Virus record (IMG/VR): IMGVR_UViG_3300010885_044017
Location: 87,914 to 151,913 of that record
Strand: one strand, 5' to 3'
From: a virus
DNA: 64,000 bases
Shown here: positions 1 through 9,382 of the stretch, in pieces
How the letters are laid out: every line of letters begins with the position of its first letter
Position numbering within the stretch: the stretch's first letter is position 1
The notes under the pieces: model-generated
Database searches by the model: none
Told to the model about the DNA's origin: nothing
Seen by the model: the letters and a program-made list of their open reading frames with translations, nothing else
Made by a program: the position numbers and the translations under genes

Positions 1-3000
1 GTGAATCCTATTTCGTTACCAACAAAGTTAGCGAAGTCGCCTTGCAATTCTGGGTCATTGAAATTGTTATATCTCAGTGACTTGCCGGCATTGTAACTAA
101 AGTTTGGTAGTAGTCCTGTTTGTATTTGATTCTTGTTGAGACGTTTCCATTGTGAAGGAGAAAATGTGTTGGTGGCTGTTAAATTTTGTGTGTTGGTATA
201 ATAAACATCTTTGTATGTAACCAAACTGCCCAACAAGTAATCAACTCCCGGTTGCCATACATCTACTGTGCTACTGTTGTAAACAAATCCTGGAGGATTT
301 AATGCACCAGTCCACGATCCAGTTTTTTGCCCTATCAATTTTAATCTGTACTGTCTGTTACCCAAACTAGGTACATAGATCACATCGTTGAACACCGTGA
401 CGTTGTCAAAAATTACTACATGTTCATATTCCACTATGTCCAACACAGCCAAAGCAATGGTACGGCCAGATACAGCAGTCAATGTAAACACATTATCTGT
501 TCTTGTCACTGTGAGTTCGTTGTACTTGATAAAATTAAATTCAGGGTCTAAGATTCTAGACTGCAATGGTGCATTTTCTATCTTATCAACCACTCCTGAC
601 GTGCTGTTCACAGTCAAGTGATTCAGCACAGGACTTAATATCATAACAGTGCCCACTGCCCAGCCCTGCTGGCTCCAGGCTAAAAATTCTTGAACACTGA
701 GTTTAAAATCTCTTTGTGTTTCTAAGTTGGGATCTTTATCAGCAAGAACAAATCCACTGCCAATTAAGTATCTTTCATAACTGATTAAGAAATCCACCAC
801 TTGTTGTTTATTGGTAAACTCAAATCCATAAGGCACTGTGATCTTGTATTTTTGATAATCTTGATACACTATGCCGGTGTCGTTCAACACTGTTACGGGA
901 TAAGCATTGTTATTGGCCAAACTGGGAATAATAGTAAAGTAAGGATTACTGGTGTCGTAACCACTCACCGTATAACCGTTTTCGCTTTTTTCTACTATAA
1001 CTGCACTGTAGGCAACTGTTTTAACTGGAGTTGATTTATACAATTCCAGTGTGTAGTTTTCTGCTGGTATTACCACACTGTTGGTGGTACTGGTGGGACT
1101 TGCTTGTTCCGCCAATACTTGTAAAAATGATTTATCACTGTATCCGGCCATTTTATAAGCCAATTGCACAGTGACCGAGTCCAAGTATCCAGAAATTTTG
1201 TCGACCGGTTCTATTCCCTGTCCACGTAAATATTCAGCTATCCAGTTTATGTAACCGGCCACTCGACGAATGCTGGTGCCAGAGCTTTGGCCATTAATAC
1301 GAATTGCCCCCGGAGTTATGCGTTGCAAACTGTCACTCAATACATATTGATCCAGCATGGTATCTTTGTAATATCTAGTGACATCCATCAAGGTACCAAA
1401 GAAATATCCTGGTCTTGCCAGTGCAATGGCTTCTTGCACAGCATAAGGATAATCGCTACTGCGACGCCAAGCTGTTTCTACTGGACCTTGTTGTCCCACT
1501 GCATAACTGCCATTGGCTTGGTTACTGTTGAAAGACTTTACTAAAAATTGTGCAGGATTGCGTAAATTGCCGTTTTCGTCTACAGGGATAATACTCAACA
1601 ATCCCGGACGTGCAAATCTTGCATCAGTATAACTGTCACCGTTGTTCCAAACATAGCCAACTTCTAAGTCGCCCCATAATACTAAATTTCCACCGGTGTA
1701 GGGTGCAACACCATAACGTGTTTCCCACCAAAGGGGTTGTTCGCTAAAGCCCAACATTTCCCACGGTGCTGTGTTAGGGGCTACAGTGTCGTAAAAATAT
1801 TGATAAATGGCACGCCAAGTTCCCGGCAAGGCTTCTCCGTTGACTGTGTCAAAGAATCTGCTGAAGTTCCAAGTGAATGGATCGTCTCCAACAAAATACG
1901 TATTACTGGTAAAGTCAACTCTATTGGCACCAACCCATTGCAAAAAGCTTCTGCTTAATAATCTTGTAAACTCTGCATTGGTGTAATCTGTTGTACGAAA
2001 TTTTCCCGGAACTGTGTCATAGATGTTGTTACTGACCACAGTGGCATCAATTTTGATATTGTTGTAAATACGCAATTCAAATTCCAACAGCAATTGATCT
2101 CTGAAATCGTTAAATGCTGGTGTTATACTGCCGTCATGTCCTTGTATTACATTGATAGGATCGACATAAGTTTCATCTAAATAAATTTTAGGAGTAAATT
2201 TAGGATACAATCCTAATTTAGTCGGAGTTTCAGGAATATAATTTCCGTCAGTGTCACTGTACTCGTTGATTGTAATTACATCGTCCACAGCCAATGAGAT
2301 TTTAAACGTAATACCGGCACGTGTGGTATCAAACACATAGTCTTGACCTTTGGTCAATTGCACATTGTTGACATATACCAGTACCGATTGATTGCTCAAC
2401 TCAGTATCAACAAAAATGTTTGTTATTTCGTAATCTATCTGTTCAGCATCAATCACTGTGTAAGTAATAGTATTTTTTAACGGACCATATGGAACCATGT
2501 CACTATAATACCACGGGAACGAGCTGTTCTTAACACTGTTAATAGTCAACAATATAGAGTCCAACATGCCTGGAATGTCGTTGGTGTCAATGGTTTTTAA
2601 TTTAACAGCCGATTCAAGTATTTTGTTTTTAATTCTGCCGTAATTGTGTCTGGCCAGTTCTAAGCCTTTTAAGAAATTAATTTCGGGATCAACTAAAAAT
2701 AATTCACTGTACAACACTGGGCTGGCGTTTTGTAAAATATTTCCGCCTTGAGCTTTGATGGGTCTATCTCTGAGATTATTAGCACCAAATGCTGAACCTG
2801 TGACTTGATTGCTGTTGGACACCAATGTTACCAAGTGGTTACGCAACTGTCCCAAAGTTAAACTAGAAAAATTAGTGTTTTCAGTGTTGAAGTTTAGGTT
2901 ATCCGGAACTTGATAATAACCCAAGGCACTGACTGTTTTGCTGTAAATCAAAATATCTATTTTATCGTCAATGGCCAAGGTGGAGTCTGTTATTTTTACA

Positions 3001-5525
3001 TACAGTTTAACACCGGCTGATACTGTTTGAAATTGTGCAGTGGTCAATTCGACAAAGTTTTTAAAAACTTTAAAATAAGGTATTGTGGTTCTAGCTTCAG
3101 GTCGTATGTCAATTTCAAAATAACGATTTACACCATCATACACTCCACTTATCAGCTGATACTGACGGCTGGGTTCAGTAACTTTGGCCCACGAATTTCT
3201 TGCGGCACTGGCAACAAGTCCAGAATTTTTTCTTAGTGTGCCCGCAGAATGAATATTTTCTGTTTGTGTGGCAGAGGCGGCTGTGTATGAAAATACATCT
3301 GTATCAAAATTGTTATTGAACTGTATATCACCAACTTGATTAAATGTTCTATAACTCAAAGGGAAACCTAAGATTTGGTCATCAACACCAGTGCCTGGTT
3401 GGTATGAAAAGATTTTTGTTCCTCCAACAACAGTTCCAAGATTATTAGTAGCAGTAGCAAAAGTAGATGCGGGATATATTGTAACGTCGCCCAGGCTGAT
3501 GCCATTGCCGTCGTATACATCAAACATGGGAGTTTGATTGACCCCAGTCTTTTGTTGCCCTGCAATCCAGTTGCTACCGTTGAACCAATATTCTGTGCCT
3601 TTGTTGGCTCCTTGTAACACAATTAAATTATTGTAAGTGCTGGTCTCACTGTCTTCTGCCAGACTTAAAGTAATAACAGGAGTTTGACTGATCTCCGAAA
3701 TGTTGATAACAAATATTTGATTTCTCACTGTGGGATCAAAATCATTGGCAAACACCACACGTTGCCCGTTTTGTAATGAGACCCCGTTTAATTGAAACGA
3801 CCCACTAAGCTCAACTGTGTTACGTGCATCTGTTGTAGTCAAGTCAAATATGTCTACTGGAGTTTTTGCCACACGTCCAAAATTATAAAGTTGCAAATCA
3901 GCTTCAAATTCAATAATGGGACGGTTGGCTCTGACGTTTTGGTCAAATACTGGTACTTCGTTGTTGTAAGAGGCTGCGGCTTTGATAACATCAATGTGGA
4001 ACCAACGATTACTACGTGTCCACGGATTTAAATCTTGACTGGCACGATTGATTGTAATGTAGTCCGGAGTGCCAATGCCGTTGGCAGCATATGGCTCCGG
4101 TGTTTGAAAATTTGTTGCTAATAATAATTGTATAGCAGTTCCTACACCCTCAACATAATATGCGTTGTTGGCATAAGTGGCAGGCACAGCACTGGCATCA
4201 AATTGAATTTTTAATCCGTTGGTGAATACAACACCGTTGGGGCTGGTATAATCTGCTTTACCCACAATGTCATCATCAACTTTTAATGTGTTGTCATCAA
4301 TTGCAACAAGATTAAATTGTCCCGCATATCCGGCACTGACACCATCTTGATAATAAATGGTAGACAACGGTGCTGTGATGTTTGGAATTTGTTTGTACGT
4401 AAGAAACTGTTGGTCTAAATAAAAACTATATTCTGCATAGTTTTGTCCACTGGCTACATAAATTTTTTGATTTTTTGTCACAGTGGTGATTGATATCAAA
4501 CTAATAACCGGGTCTTGGGCCAATGGATCAACAGCTTGAATTTGCCAAACATTCCTACGTGTGGCTTTGGGTACAGTGTTTCCGTCGACTGTCCAATAGG
4601 CATCATCAATATCACTGTTGGTAAAGATAAAAGTTTTACCCAATAACTGCGATTTTACTCCGTCAAGTCCGCCCAGGGCCGCCAATTGGCTAAGCGTGGC
4701 GCCTTGAATTTGATTGTAATGCAAATCAGTTGAAGTATCCACAGTGCCCGACCCAATATCATTATTGGGGTATTGCATGTAAATGTAATAATCTTGTGCT
4801 GTGGATTGCGGAACTCGAAATGTAATGGTGCCCACATCGGTGCCATTGTTTTCTATTCCCAAGATGTCTCTACTGCTTAAATTACTTTGATTGTTTTTTA
4901 ATCCCGATGTGCCTATAGTGCTTTGAATCCAAAAAGGATAACCAGGTTGATTTACTACAAACTGATAAGTACCGCCACGGGCTAACCGCACGGCTGGATT
5001 TTTTGCCAACCCTGATCCAGAAAAACGATAGGCTCCATTGCCGGCATCTCTTGTCACGGTGAAAGTTTGAGTTTGATCCACACCGGCACCAAACACTTCC
5101 ACTGTGGTTGGTCCGTCGGTTAACCAATAGTATTGATTAAAATTTACAAATTTGTCAAAATCAAATAAGCCATCAAAACTATAAGTTTCACTGGAAAACA
5201 ATCTACTGTGATCGTTGACAAAGCCGCCACTGTATCCAATTTGATTAATTAAATCAATATAACTGCTAAAAAATTCCACTGTGCCAGTTTTATTTTTAAC
5301 TACTACACTGGGCTCTAGTTGATAATTCTGCCTTAACGCACTGCTCTCAGGCTGGTAGTTATTGGAATTTTGATACGTTGGTGCAAATTTACGACCCACA
5401 TAAGCATTGACTTTTCTCAAGTCTGGCGGAGTAACCAATTGGTCCAGGGTAGCACCCAAGAACTTACGATTGGTGTCTGTCCTAAATACTTCAGGTAAAA
5501 AATTTGCAGTTTTTATTGATGCCAT
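1..5525 (-). CDS. Giant baseplate/tail structural protein, C-terminus cut by window edge
   Basis: The minus-strand frame opens with ATG at 5525 and stays open for 1841 codons to base 1 without a stop, so the protein is longer than this. It starts 13 bases after the gp6 stop, so it belongs to the baseplate operon. The position after gp6 is where T4-like phages carry large wedge proteins (gp7 in T4) or very large structural proteins; homology to gp7 is not shown. The sequence is rich in Asn, Thr and Tyr with repeated beta-type stretches. Residues about 155-255 look like a cupredoxin-type beta domain (a YPFWIQS strand, then NNGTDVGTITFRVP), but the usual copper-ligand end is replaced by YYIYMQYPNND. 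No enzyme motif is evident. I infer a baseplate-periphery or fibre-attachment role. Confidence is high that it is a gene and moderate on role. Confidence 0.8.
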   Translation of the reverse strand, partial: MASIKTANFLPEVFRTDTNRKFLGATLDQLVTPPDLRKVNAYVGRKFAPTYQNSNNYQPESSALRQNYQLEPSVVVKNKTGTVEFFSSYIDLINQIGYSGGFVNDHSRLFSSETYSFDGLFDFDKFVNFNQYYWLTDGPTTVEVFGAGVDQTQTFTVTRDAGNGAYRFSGSGLAKNPAVRLARGGTYQFVVNQPGYPFWIQSTIGTSGLKNNQSNLSSRDILGIENNGTDVGTITFRVPQSTAQDYYIYMQYPNNDIGSGTVDTSTDLHYNQIQGATLSQLAALGGLDGVKSQLLGKTFIFTNSDIDDAYWTVDGNTVPKATRRNVWQIQAVDPLAQDPVISLISITTVTKNQKIYVASGQNYAEYSFYLDQQFLTYKQIPNITAPLSTIYYQDGVSAGYAGQFNLVAIDDNTLKVDDDIVGKADYTSPNGVVFTNGLKIQFDASAVPATYANNAYYVEGVGTAIQLLLATNFQTPEPYAANGIGTPDYITINRASQDLNPWTRSNRWFHIDVIKAAASYNNEVPVFDQNVRANRPIIEFEADLQLYNFGRVAKTPVDIFDLTTTDARNTVELSGSFQLNGVSLQNGQRVVFANDFDPTVRNQIFVINISEISQTPVITLSLAEDSETSTYNNLIVLQGANKGTEYWFNGSNWIAGQQKTGVNQTPMFDVYDGNGISLGDVTIYPASTFATATNNLGTVVGGTKIFSYQPGTGVDDQILGFPLSYRTFNQVGDIQFNNNFDTDVFSYTAASATQTENIHSAGTLRKNSGLVASAARNSWAKVTEPSRQYQLISGVYDGVNRYFEIDIRPEARTTIPYFKVFKNFVELTTAQFQTVSAGVKLYVKITDSTLAIDDKIDILIYSKTVSALGYYQVPDNLNFNTENTNFSSLTLGQLRNHLVTLVSNSNQVTGSAFGANNLRDRPIKAQGGNILQNASPVLYSELFLVDPEINFLKGLELARHNYGRIKNKILESAVKLKTIDTNDIPGMLDSILLTINSVKNSSFPWYYSDMVPYGPLKNTITYTVIDAEQIDYEITNIFVDTELSNQSVLVYVNNVQLTKGQDYVFDTTRAGITFKISLAVDDVITINEYSDTDGNYIPETPTKLGLYPKFTPKIYLDETYVDPINVIQGHDGSITPAFNDFRDQLLLEFELRIYNNIKIDATVVSNNIYDTVPGKFRTTDYTNAEFTRLLSRSFLQWVGANRVDFTSNTYFVGDDPFTWNFSRFFDTVNGEALPGTWRAIYQYFYDTVAPNTAPWEMLGFSEQPLWWETRYGVAPYTGGNLVLWGDLEVGYVWNNGDSYTDARFARPGLLSIIPVDENGNLRNPAQFLVKSFNSNQANGSYAVGQQGPVETAWRRSSDYPYAVQEAIALARPGYFFGTLMDVTRYYKDTMLDQYVLSDSLQRITPGAIRINGQSSGTSIRRVAGYINWIAEYLRGQGIEPVDKISGYLDSVTVQLAYKMAGYSDKSFLQVLAEQASPTSTTNSVVIPAENYTLELYKSTPVKTVAYSAVIVEKSENGYTVSGYDTSNPYFTIIPSLANNNAYPVTVLNDTGIVYQDYQKYKITVPYGFEFTNKQQVVDFLISYERYLIGSGFVLADKDPNLETQRDFKLSVQEFLAWSQQGWAVGTVMILSPVLNHLTVNSTSGVVDKIENAPLQSRILDPEFNFIKYNELTVTRTDNVFTLTAVSGRTIALAVLDIVEYEHVVIFDNVTVFNDVIYVPSLGNRQYRLKLIGQKTGSWTGALNPPGFVYNSSTVDVWQPGVDYLLGSLVTYKDVYYTNTQNLTATNTFSPSQWKRLNKNQIQTGLLPNFSYNAGKSLRYNNFNDPELQGDFANFVGNEIGF

Positions 5526-5537
5526 TGCTGTTCCCGA

Positions 5538-8500
5538 TTATACGATTGTGTTTGACCCGGCCAAGGTCTGATTAATTTGTGCAGCAGTTATGGCACTGAT
5601 GATTTGTACATTGCTGGCTGTGGCACAACTTATGATAATTTCATCTGGATTGGAATTAATCTGCATGAGTCCACCAAACGCCACATCAGTGTTGGCTGGC
5701 ACAATAATAATACTGGCCACGTTTGGTGCCAGTGTGTTATGCAAATAAGTAGCTAGTTCACTGAAATAAAATGTCTCGCCAAAGTTCCAATTGGCTGTGT
5801 CAAAATAAGTGTTGATTGCAGCAATCACTCCACTGATTACATCATTATCGCTGATGGTTAAATTTGGATTTTTAACCACTTTAAATGTGGCTTGCAGTGC
5901 TGAGTCTGCCTTGGCGCCAAACACCGGCTTATATCTGCCAGGGTTATAAATGATTGTGTCACTGAGTGCTTTGTAATTTTCTAAGCTGGTGGCACCAGAA
6001 CCATAGGTTAATTTTAATTCTTCATTGGTTGGCAGTGCTGGTTCTGTCAAGGTATTGGTAGTATCTCTTACCCATGCTGTGTAATCGGTGGTATAGTCTG
6101 TGGTCAACAAATACAAGTCCATAATATTGTTGGGACTGGGATCTATACGGCGTGTGTTTGGGCTGTTGTGTCTATACTGGAAGTTTAACTTTTGTCTTCC
6201 AACTTCGGCTATGTAGCTGGTAGACTGTGCAAGTGTACGGTTTCCAGCAGCAGAAATTGACAGTACATAAAATTTATCTTCGCTGGTGGCATAAAATACT
6301 TGCCCATCAACATATAAATTTTGATTGGTTAATATAGCACTTTGAGTGGTATAGGTTGTCACTATCAAGCTGTTGTCAACCGGAGCGGCTGTTAAAAAGT
6401 TTCCAACGTTGGTGTTGGCATCAGTGACCTGTTGAAAAAATACATACTTACCTGTGGTTGCAGTGTTGGCAACATTGGTAAAAATATCTGGATCATCAGG
6501 AACACCGTCATTGTTGACAGCACTAAAAGTAACCAATACCTGTGTATAGTCAATTCTTCCATCCGCTGTGACAACATTGTTGTAAATGTACCATAATTGA
6601 TCTTGTCCCAATGCTGTGGTTAAACTGTCAGGTGCTGTGTTGTTTTTTAATATCGATACCTGATCAATCACAGTTGCTCCGGATTTGCTGTCAAATACTT
6701 TTACTTTTGGATCAAAGTAAAAACGTGTTTGTTCTAAACTTTCAAATACATATTTTAAATTACGATGGGCTAGATTGTAGTTGACACCGTTGTAGGCAAA
6801 GGATACTATCCAACTGCTGTCTAGTCCCCCACCCGTGGTATCACCTGTATTGGCCAAGCTGAATGCCGAGGTAGTGTTTAAATCGGCTGGTGCAATAATT
6901 TTCCAAGTTTGTGAGGGTACATCGTATCTGATTCCAAAGTTTTTATAACTCTTTATCAAATTAACCATGGTGCTAACAAATGCCAAGTTACTGAAATCAT
7001 TTTTAAACACAGGAATAATACTTTCAAGCACAGCACCTGTGGGTATGTTTTGTGTTATTTGTAATGTATTACTGTTGGCAACAGATGCCACTGCTACCCA
7101 AATATATTTTTTATCATTTTCATATACCGGAGTACCAGACACTATTACGTTTTGTGCATTGAAATAATTTCCTGTGCCGGCTGTGAATTTTAATAGTGTT
7201 CCGTTAGTGATATATTTAAAGTTGGTGTTGGTTACGTATCCAACCGTTTGAATTACAGTTCCGTTGGTCAAGTAACCAGTGCTGCTACCAGAATTGGCCG
7301 TGGCCTGTGTCCACGTGGTGGTCACAGCAGGTGTATATCTTGTGTAATTGGCATAATAGAAATGCTTAACTTCTGTACTGTTTAAAATAGGTATTACTGT
7401 GTTGTAAATTACATTGTTTATGTCGTTGGTTGATGCAAAGCCAAACGTTGAGCTGGGCACAGAATTTTGTTTATACAACCAACCATCTGTACCAAACATG
7501 TTGGTACTGGAATATTTTCCAGTGACATCCAGCACATCTAGATATCTACTGATACCGGAACTGGTTCTGTTCACTGCCTTGACTTTTAAAATGCTACTGA
7601 AGTTGGTGTACGGGAAAAGATTATAGTCTTCACCTGTGATCATTCTGTTCTGTGTATAGTACTGCTGTGGTGCTTTTACACGAATGTCGTCCACTAGTTC
7701 TCTTGTGGCAGCATTGGTCACTGTGTAGTATAAACTGGCACGTACAGTCAGCGTTTCTACTCTGTTGCTCTTACTGACATAGTTTAAAGCAATCACAATG
7801 TTTTGCATTTCGTCGGGAGTAATTTTATAATTTAATCCGTTGCTGACTCGATAAAATAATTGGAAATTTCCCTGCGGAATGTTGGCAAAACTACCGTCAC
7901 CAAATACTAAATCAATTTGATCATTGGCTCTGGTATTGATCTGATACAAGTTACGATTGGTGCTTTGATTGTAAATGATGTTGATGCCGGCCACAGCAGG
8001 AACACTGCTCCATATGGTATTGGGTACTCCAGCATTGTCAAGTTTATACAACCAAACATCTGTGTTGTTGATGTTGTCGTAGTTGACATTGACTATGCGA
8101 TTGGGTAAACTCTGTTGTAGGTTTAAAACTAAATTGTTCAGTGTACCTTGTTTAAAGTAAACAAAATACCCGGTGTTGTTGCTGGCATTGCCAAGATTGT
8201 CATTTTGATACAGGATATTGAATTTTCCACTGGGTGCCGGACTGGCTTCGTATACATAACTTTGTCCTGCTGATGTGGCACTCACTGCTTCAAACGGTGT
8301 ACTGGTGCCTTCTATTGTGGCATTGAAAGTGTAAGTGGGAATCACTCCGCCCAATAAATTAATGCTGTACTCACTGGTCATGATGCCATTGATGTCTTGT
8401 GTGTTGCCCGGAGTGCCGATGTTTTGATTGTTAATTAAAGCAGCATTAAATATGGCAGTGAATTGTTCTTGCCAATCTTCGTTGGTGGTGTCATTCCAAT

Positions 8501-8927
8501 TGATCAACAGGTTGGCTAGATCTAGGCCGTTGCTGTCTGTCACACTCTCGCTGGTGGTGATGCTGTCAATTTTCAAATAGCCCGCAGCAGGTACAGTACG
8601 TTTGGCATTGTAATTGATTAAACTGGCCAGTTTTAAAATACTGTCACGTCTTTGTGCAGTGTCAAAAAAACTTTCACGTGCATTTAAATCTGTTCTAAAT
8701 GCTAGACTCTGTCCTAAAAAAGCAATCAAGTCAATTAATGCTATGTACTCTGAGCTTTCTGTAAAATCATTAAAATCTTCTGGATAGTAGTTACGCAGAT
8801 AATCGATCATGCTTTTGCGTATGGTTTCAAAGTCATAGCTTTGAAAGTTGGCATTTTGAAAACTCTGGTACAGGGTAGTCCAGTCCTGGTTTACCAATAA
8901 ATTTGTTTGACGTGTAGTGATAGACAT
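5538..8927 (-). CDS. 6: Baseplate wedge subunit gp6
   Basis: This 1129-residue protein begins with the N-terminal pattern of gp6 from T4-like phages: residues about 30-110 include the acidic DFNDFTESSEYIALIDLIAF stretch, then a run ending in RRDSILKLASLINY. In T4, gp6 dimers form the inner ring of the baseplate that holds the wedges together. The C-terminal 200 residues resemble the baseplate_J/gp6 core (NPGRYKP, then a helical segment with YFDTANWNFGETFYFSELATY). T4 gp6 is about 660 residues, so roughly 450 extra residues lie in the middle, mostly beta-rich and Asn/Thr-rich. It follows gp25 on the same strand and has its own late promoter 22 bases upstream. Assignment is firm; the function of the insertion is unknown. 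Confidence 0.92.
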   Translation of the reverse strand: MSITTRQTNLLVNQDWTTLYQSFQNANFQSYDFETIRKSMIDYLRNYYPEDFNDFTESSEYIALIDLIAFLGQSLAFRTDLNARESFFDTAQRRDSILKLASLINYNAKRTVPAAGYLKIDSITTSESVTDSNGLDLANLLINWNDTTNEDWQEQFTAIFNAALINNQNIGTPGNTQDINGIMTSEYSINLLGGVIPTYTFNATIEGTSTPFEAVSATSAGQSYVYEASPAPSGKFNILYQNDNLGNASNNTGYFVYFKQGTLNNLVLNLQQSLPNRIVNVNYDNINNTDVWLYKLDNAGVPNTIWSSVPAVAGINIIYNQSTNRNLYQINTRANDQIDLVFGDGSFANIPQGNFQLFYRVSNGLNYKITPDEMQNIVIALNYVSKSNRVETLTVRASLYYTVTNAATRELVDDIRVKAPQQYYTQNRMITGEDYNLFPYTNFSSILKVKAVNRTSSGISRYLDVLDVTGKYSSTNMFGTDGWLYKQNSVPSSTFGFASTNDINNVIYNTVIPILNSTEVKHFYYANYTRYTPAVTTTWTQATANSGSSTGYLTNGTVIQTVGYVTNTNFKYITNGTLLKFTAGTGNYFNAQNVIVSGTPVYENDKKYIWVAVASVANSNTLQITQNIPTGAVLESIIPVFKNDFSNLAFVSTMVNLIKSYKNFGIRYDVPSQTWKIIAPADLNTTSAFSLANTGDTTGGGLDSSWIVSFAYNGVNYNLAHRNLKYVFESLEQTRFYFDPKVKVFDSKSGATVIDQVSILKNNTAPDSLTTALGQDQLWYIYNNVVTADGRIDYTQVLVTFSAVNNDGVPDDPDIFTNVANTATTGKYVFFQQVTDANTNVGNFLTAAPVDNSLIVTTYTTQSAILTNQNLYVDGQVFYATSEDKFYVLSISAAGNRTLAQSTSYIAEVGRQKLNFQYRHNSPNTRRIDPSPNNIMDLYLLTTDYTTDYTAWVRDTTNTLTEPALPTNEELKLTYGSGATSLENYKALSDTIIYNPGRYKPVFGAKADSALQATFKVVKNPNLTISDNDVISGVIAAINTYFDTANWNFGETFYFSELATYLHNTLAPNVASIIIVPANTDVAFGGLMQINSNPDEIIISCATASNVQIISAITAAQINQTLAGSNTIV

Positions 8928-8948
8928 GCGAAAATATCCCTTATAGAG

Positions 8949-8956
8949 TATTTATT
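8949..8956 (-). promoter_or_regulatory. Late promoter for gp6
   Basis: Read on the minus strand this is AATAAATA, one base from the T4 late consensus TATAAATA recognised by gp55. The predicted start of transcription is about 6 bases downstream, leaving a leader of about 16 bases before the gp6 ATG at 8927. Confidence 0.7.
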
Positions 8957-8983
8957 ACAATCAAAAACAGGGTATATTATTAG

Positions 8984-9361
8984 CTATCTTACTGTGAGTC
9001 GTTGTGTATTGGAATCAAATTGCAAGTTCAATGCTGTCAATTGATTGGTGGGAATATACAGTAGATCCACCATTATTTGTATACCGTTCTGGTATTCGTT
9101 GATGGTTATGTTTTGTAAATTGGTGCGTGGATCATATCCCACCACCGACTTGACATCATCGATGATGGCTTGACGCACAGTGGCAGTCATGGGTTCAAAC
9201 AACAGGCTCCAAACAATGGTGCCAAAGTCCGGTTGCATGACTTTTTCACCTTTTTTAATGTTGAAATGATTGATCAAGTCCTGTTTGATCAAGTCAATGT
9301 CAGTGACACGAAACTTTTTGTATCGGTTGACAGTGCTGAATCCTTTGTATAGTGTGGTCAT
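8984..9361 (-). CDS. 25: Baseplate wedge subunit gp25
   Basis: 125 residues with the GPW/gp25 family pattern: an N-terminal YKGFSTV segment, then DIDLIKQDLINHFNIKKGEKVMQP (split here by family numbering), the conserved PDFGTIVWSLLFEP segment at residues about 44-57, and a C-terminal LLYIPTNQ strand. In T4 it joins the wedge to the sheath initiation site and acts with gp6 and gp53. The length is close to T4 gp25 (132). It lies between gp5 and gp6. A late-promoter-like element sits only 8 bases upstream of the ATG, so its own transcript would be almost leaderless. Identity is secure. Confidence 0.95.
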   Translation of the reverse strand: MTTLYKGFSTVNRYKKFRVTDIDLIKQDLINHFNIKKGEKVMQPDFGTIVWSLLFEPMTATVRQAIIDDVKSVVGYDPRTNLQNITINEYQNGIQIMVDLLYIPTNQLTALNLQFDSNTQRLTVR

Positions 9362-9368
9362 AGTAATA

Positions 9369-9376
9369 TATTTATT
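9369..9376 (-). promoter_or_regulatory. Late promoter for gp25
   Basis: On the minus strand this is AATAAATA. Its last base is at 9369, so transcription should begin near 9363, two bases before the gp25 ATG at 9361. It lies between the gp5 stop (9383) and gp25. Confidence 0.55.
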
Positions 9377-9382
9377 CTAAAA

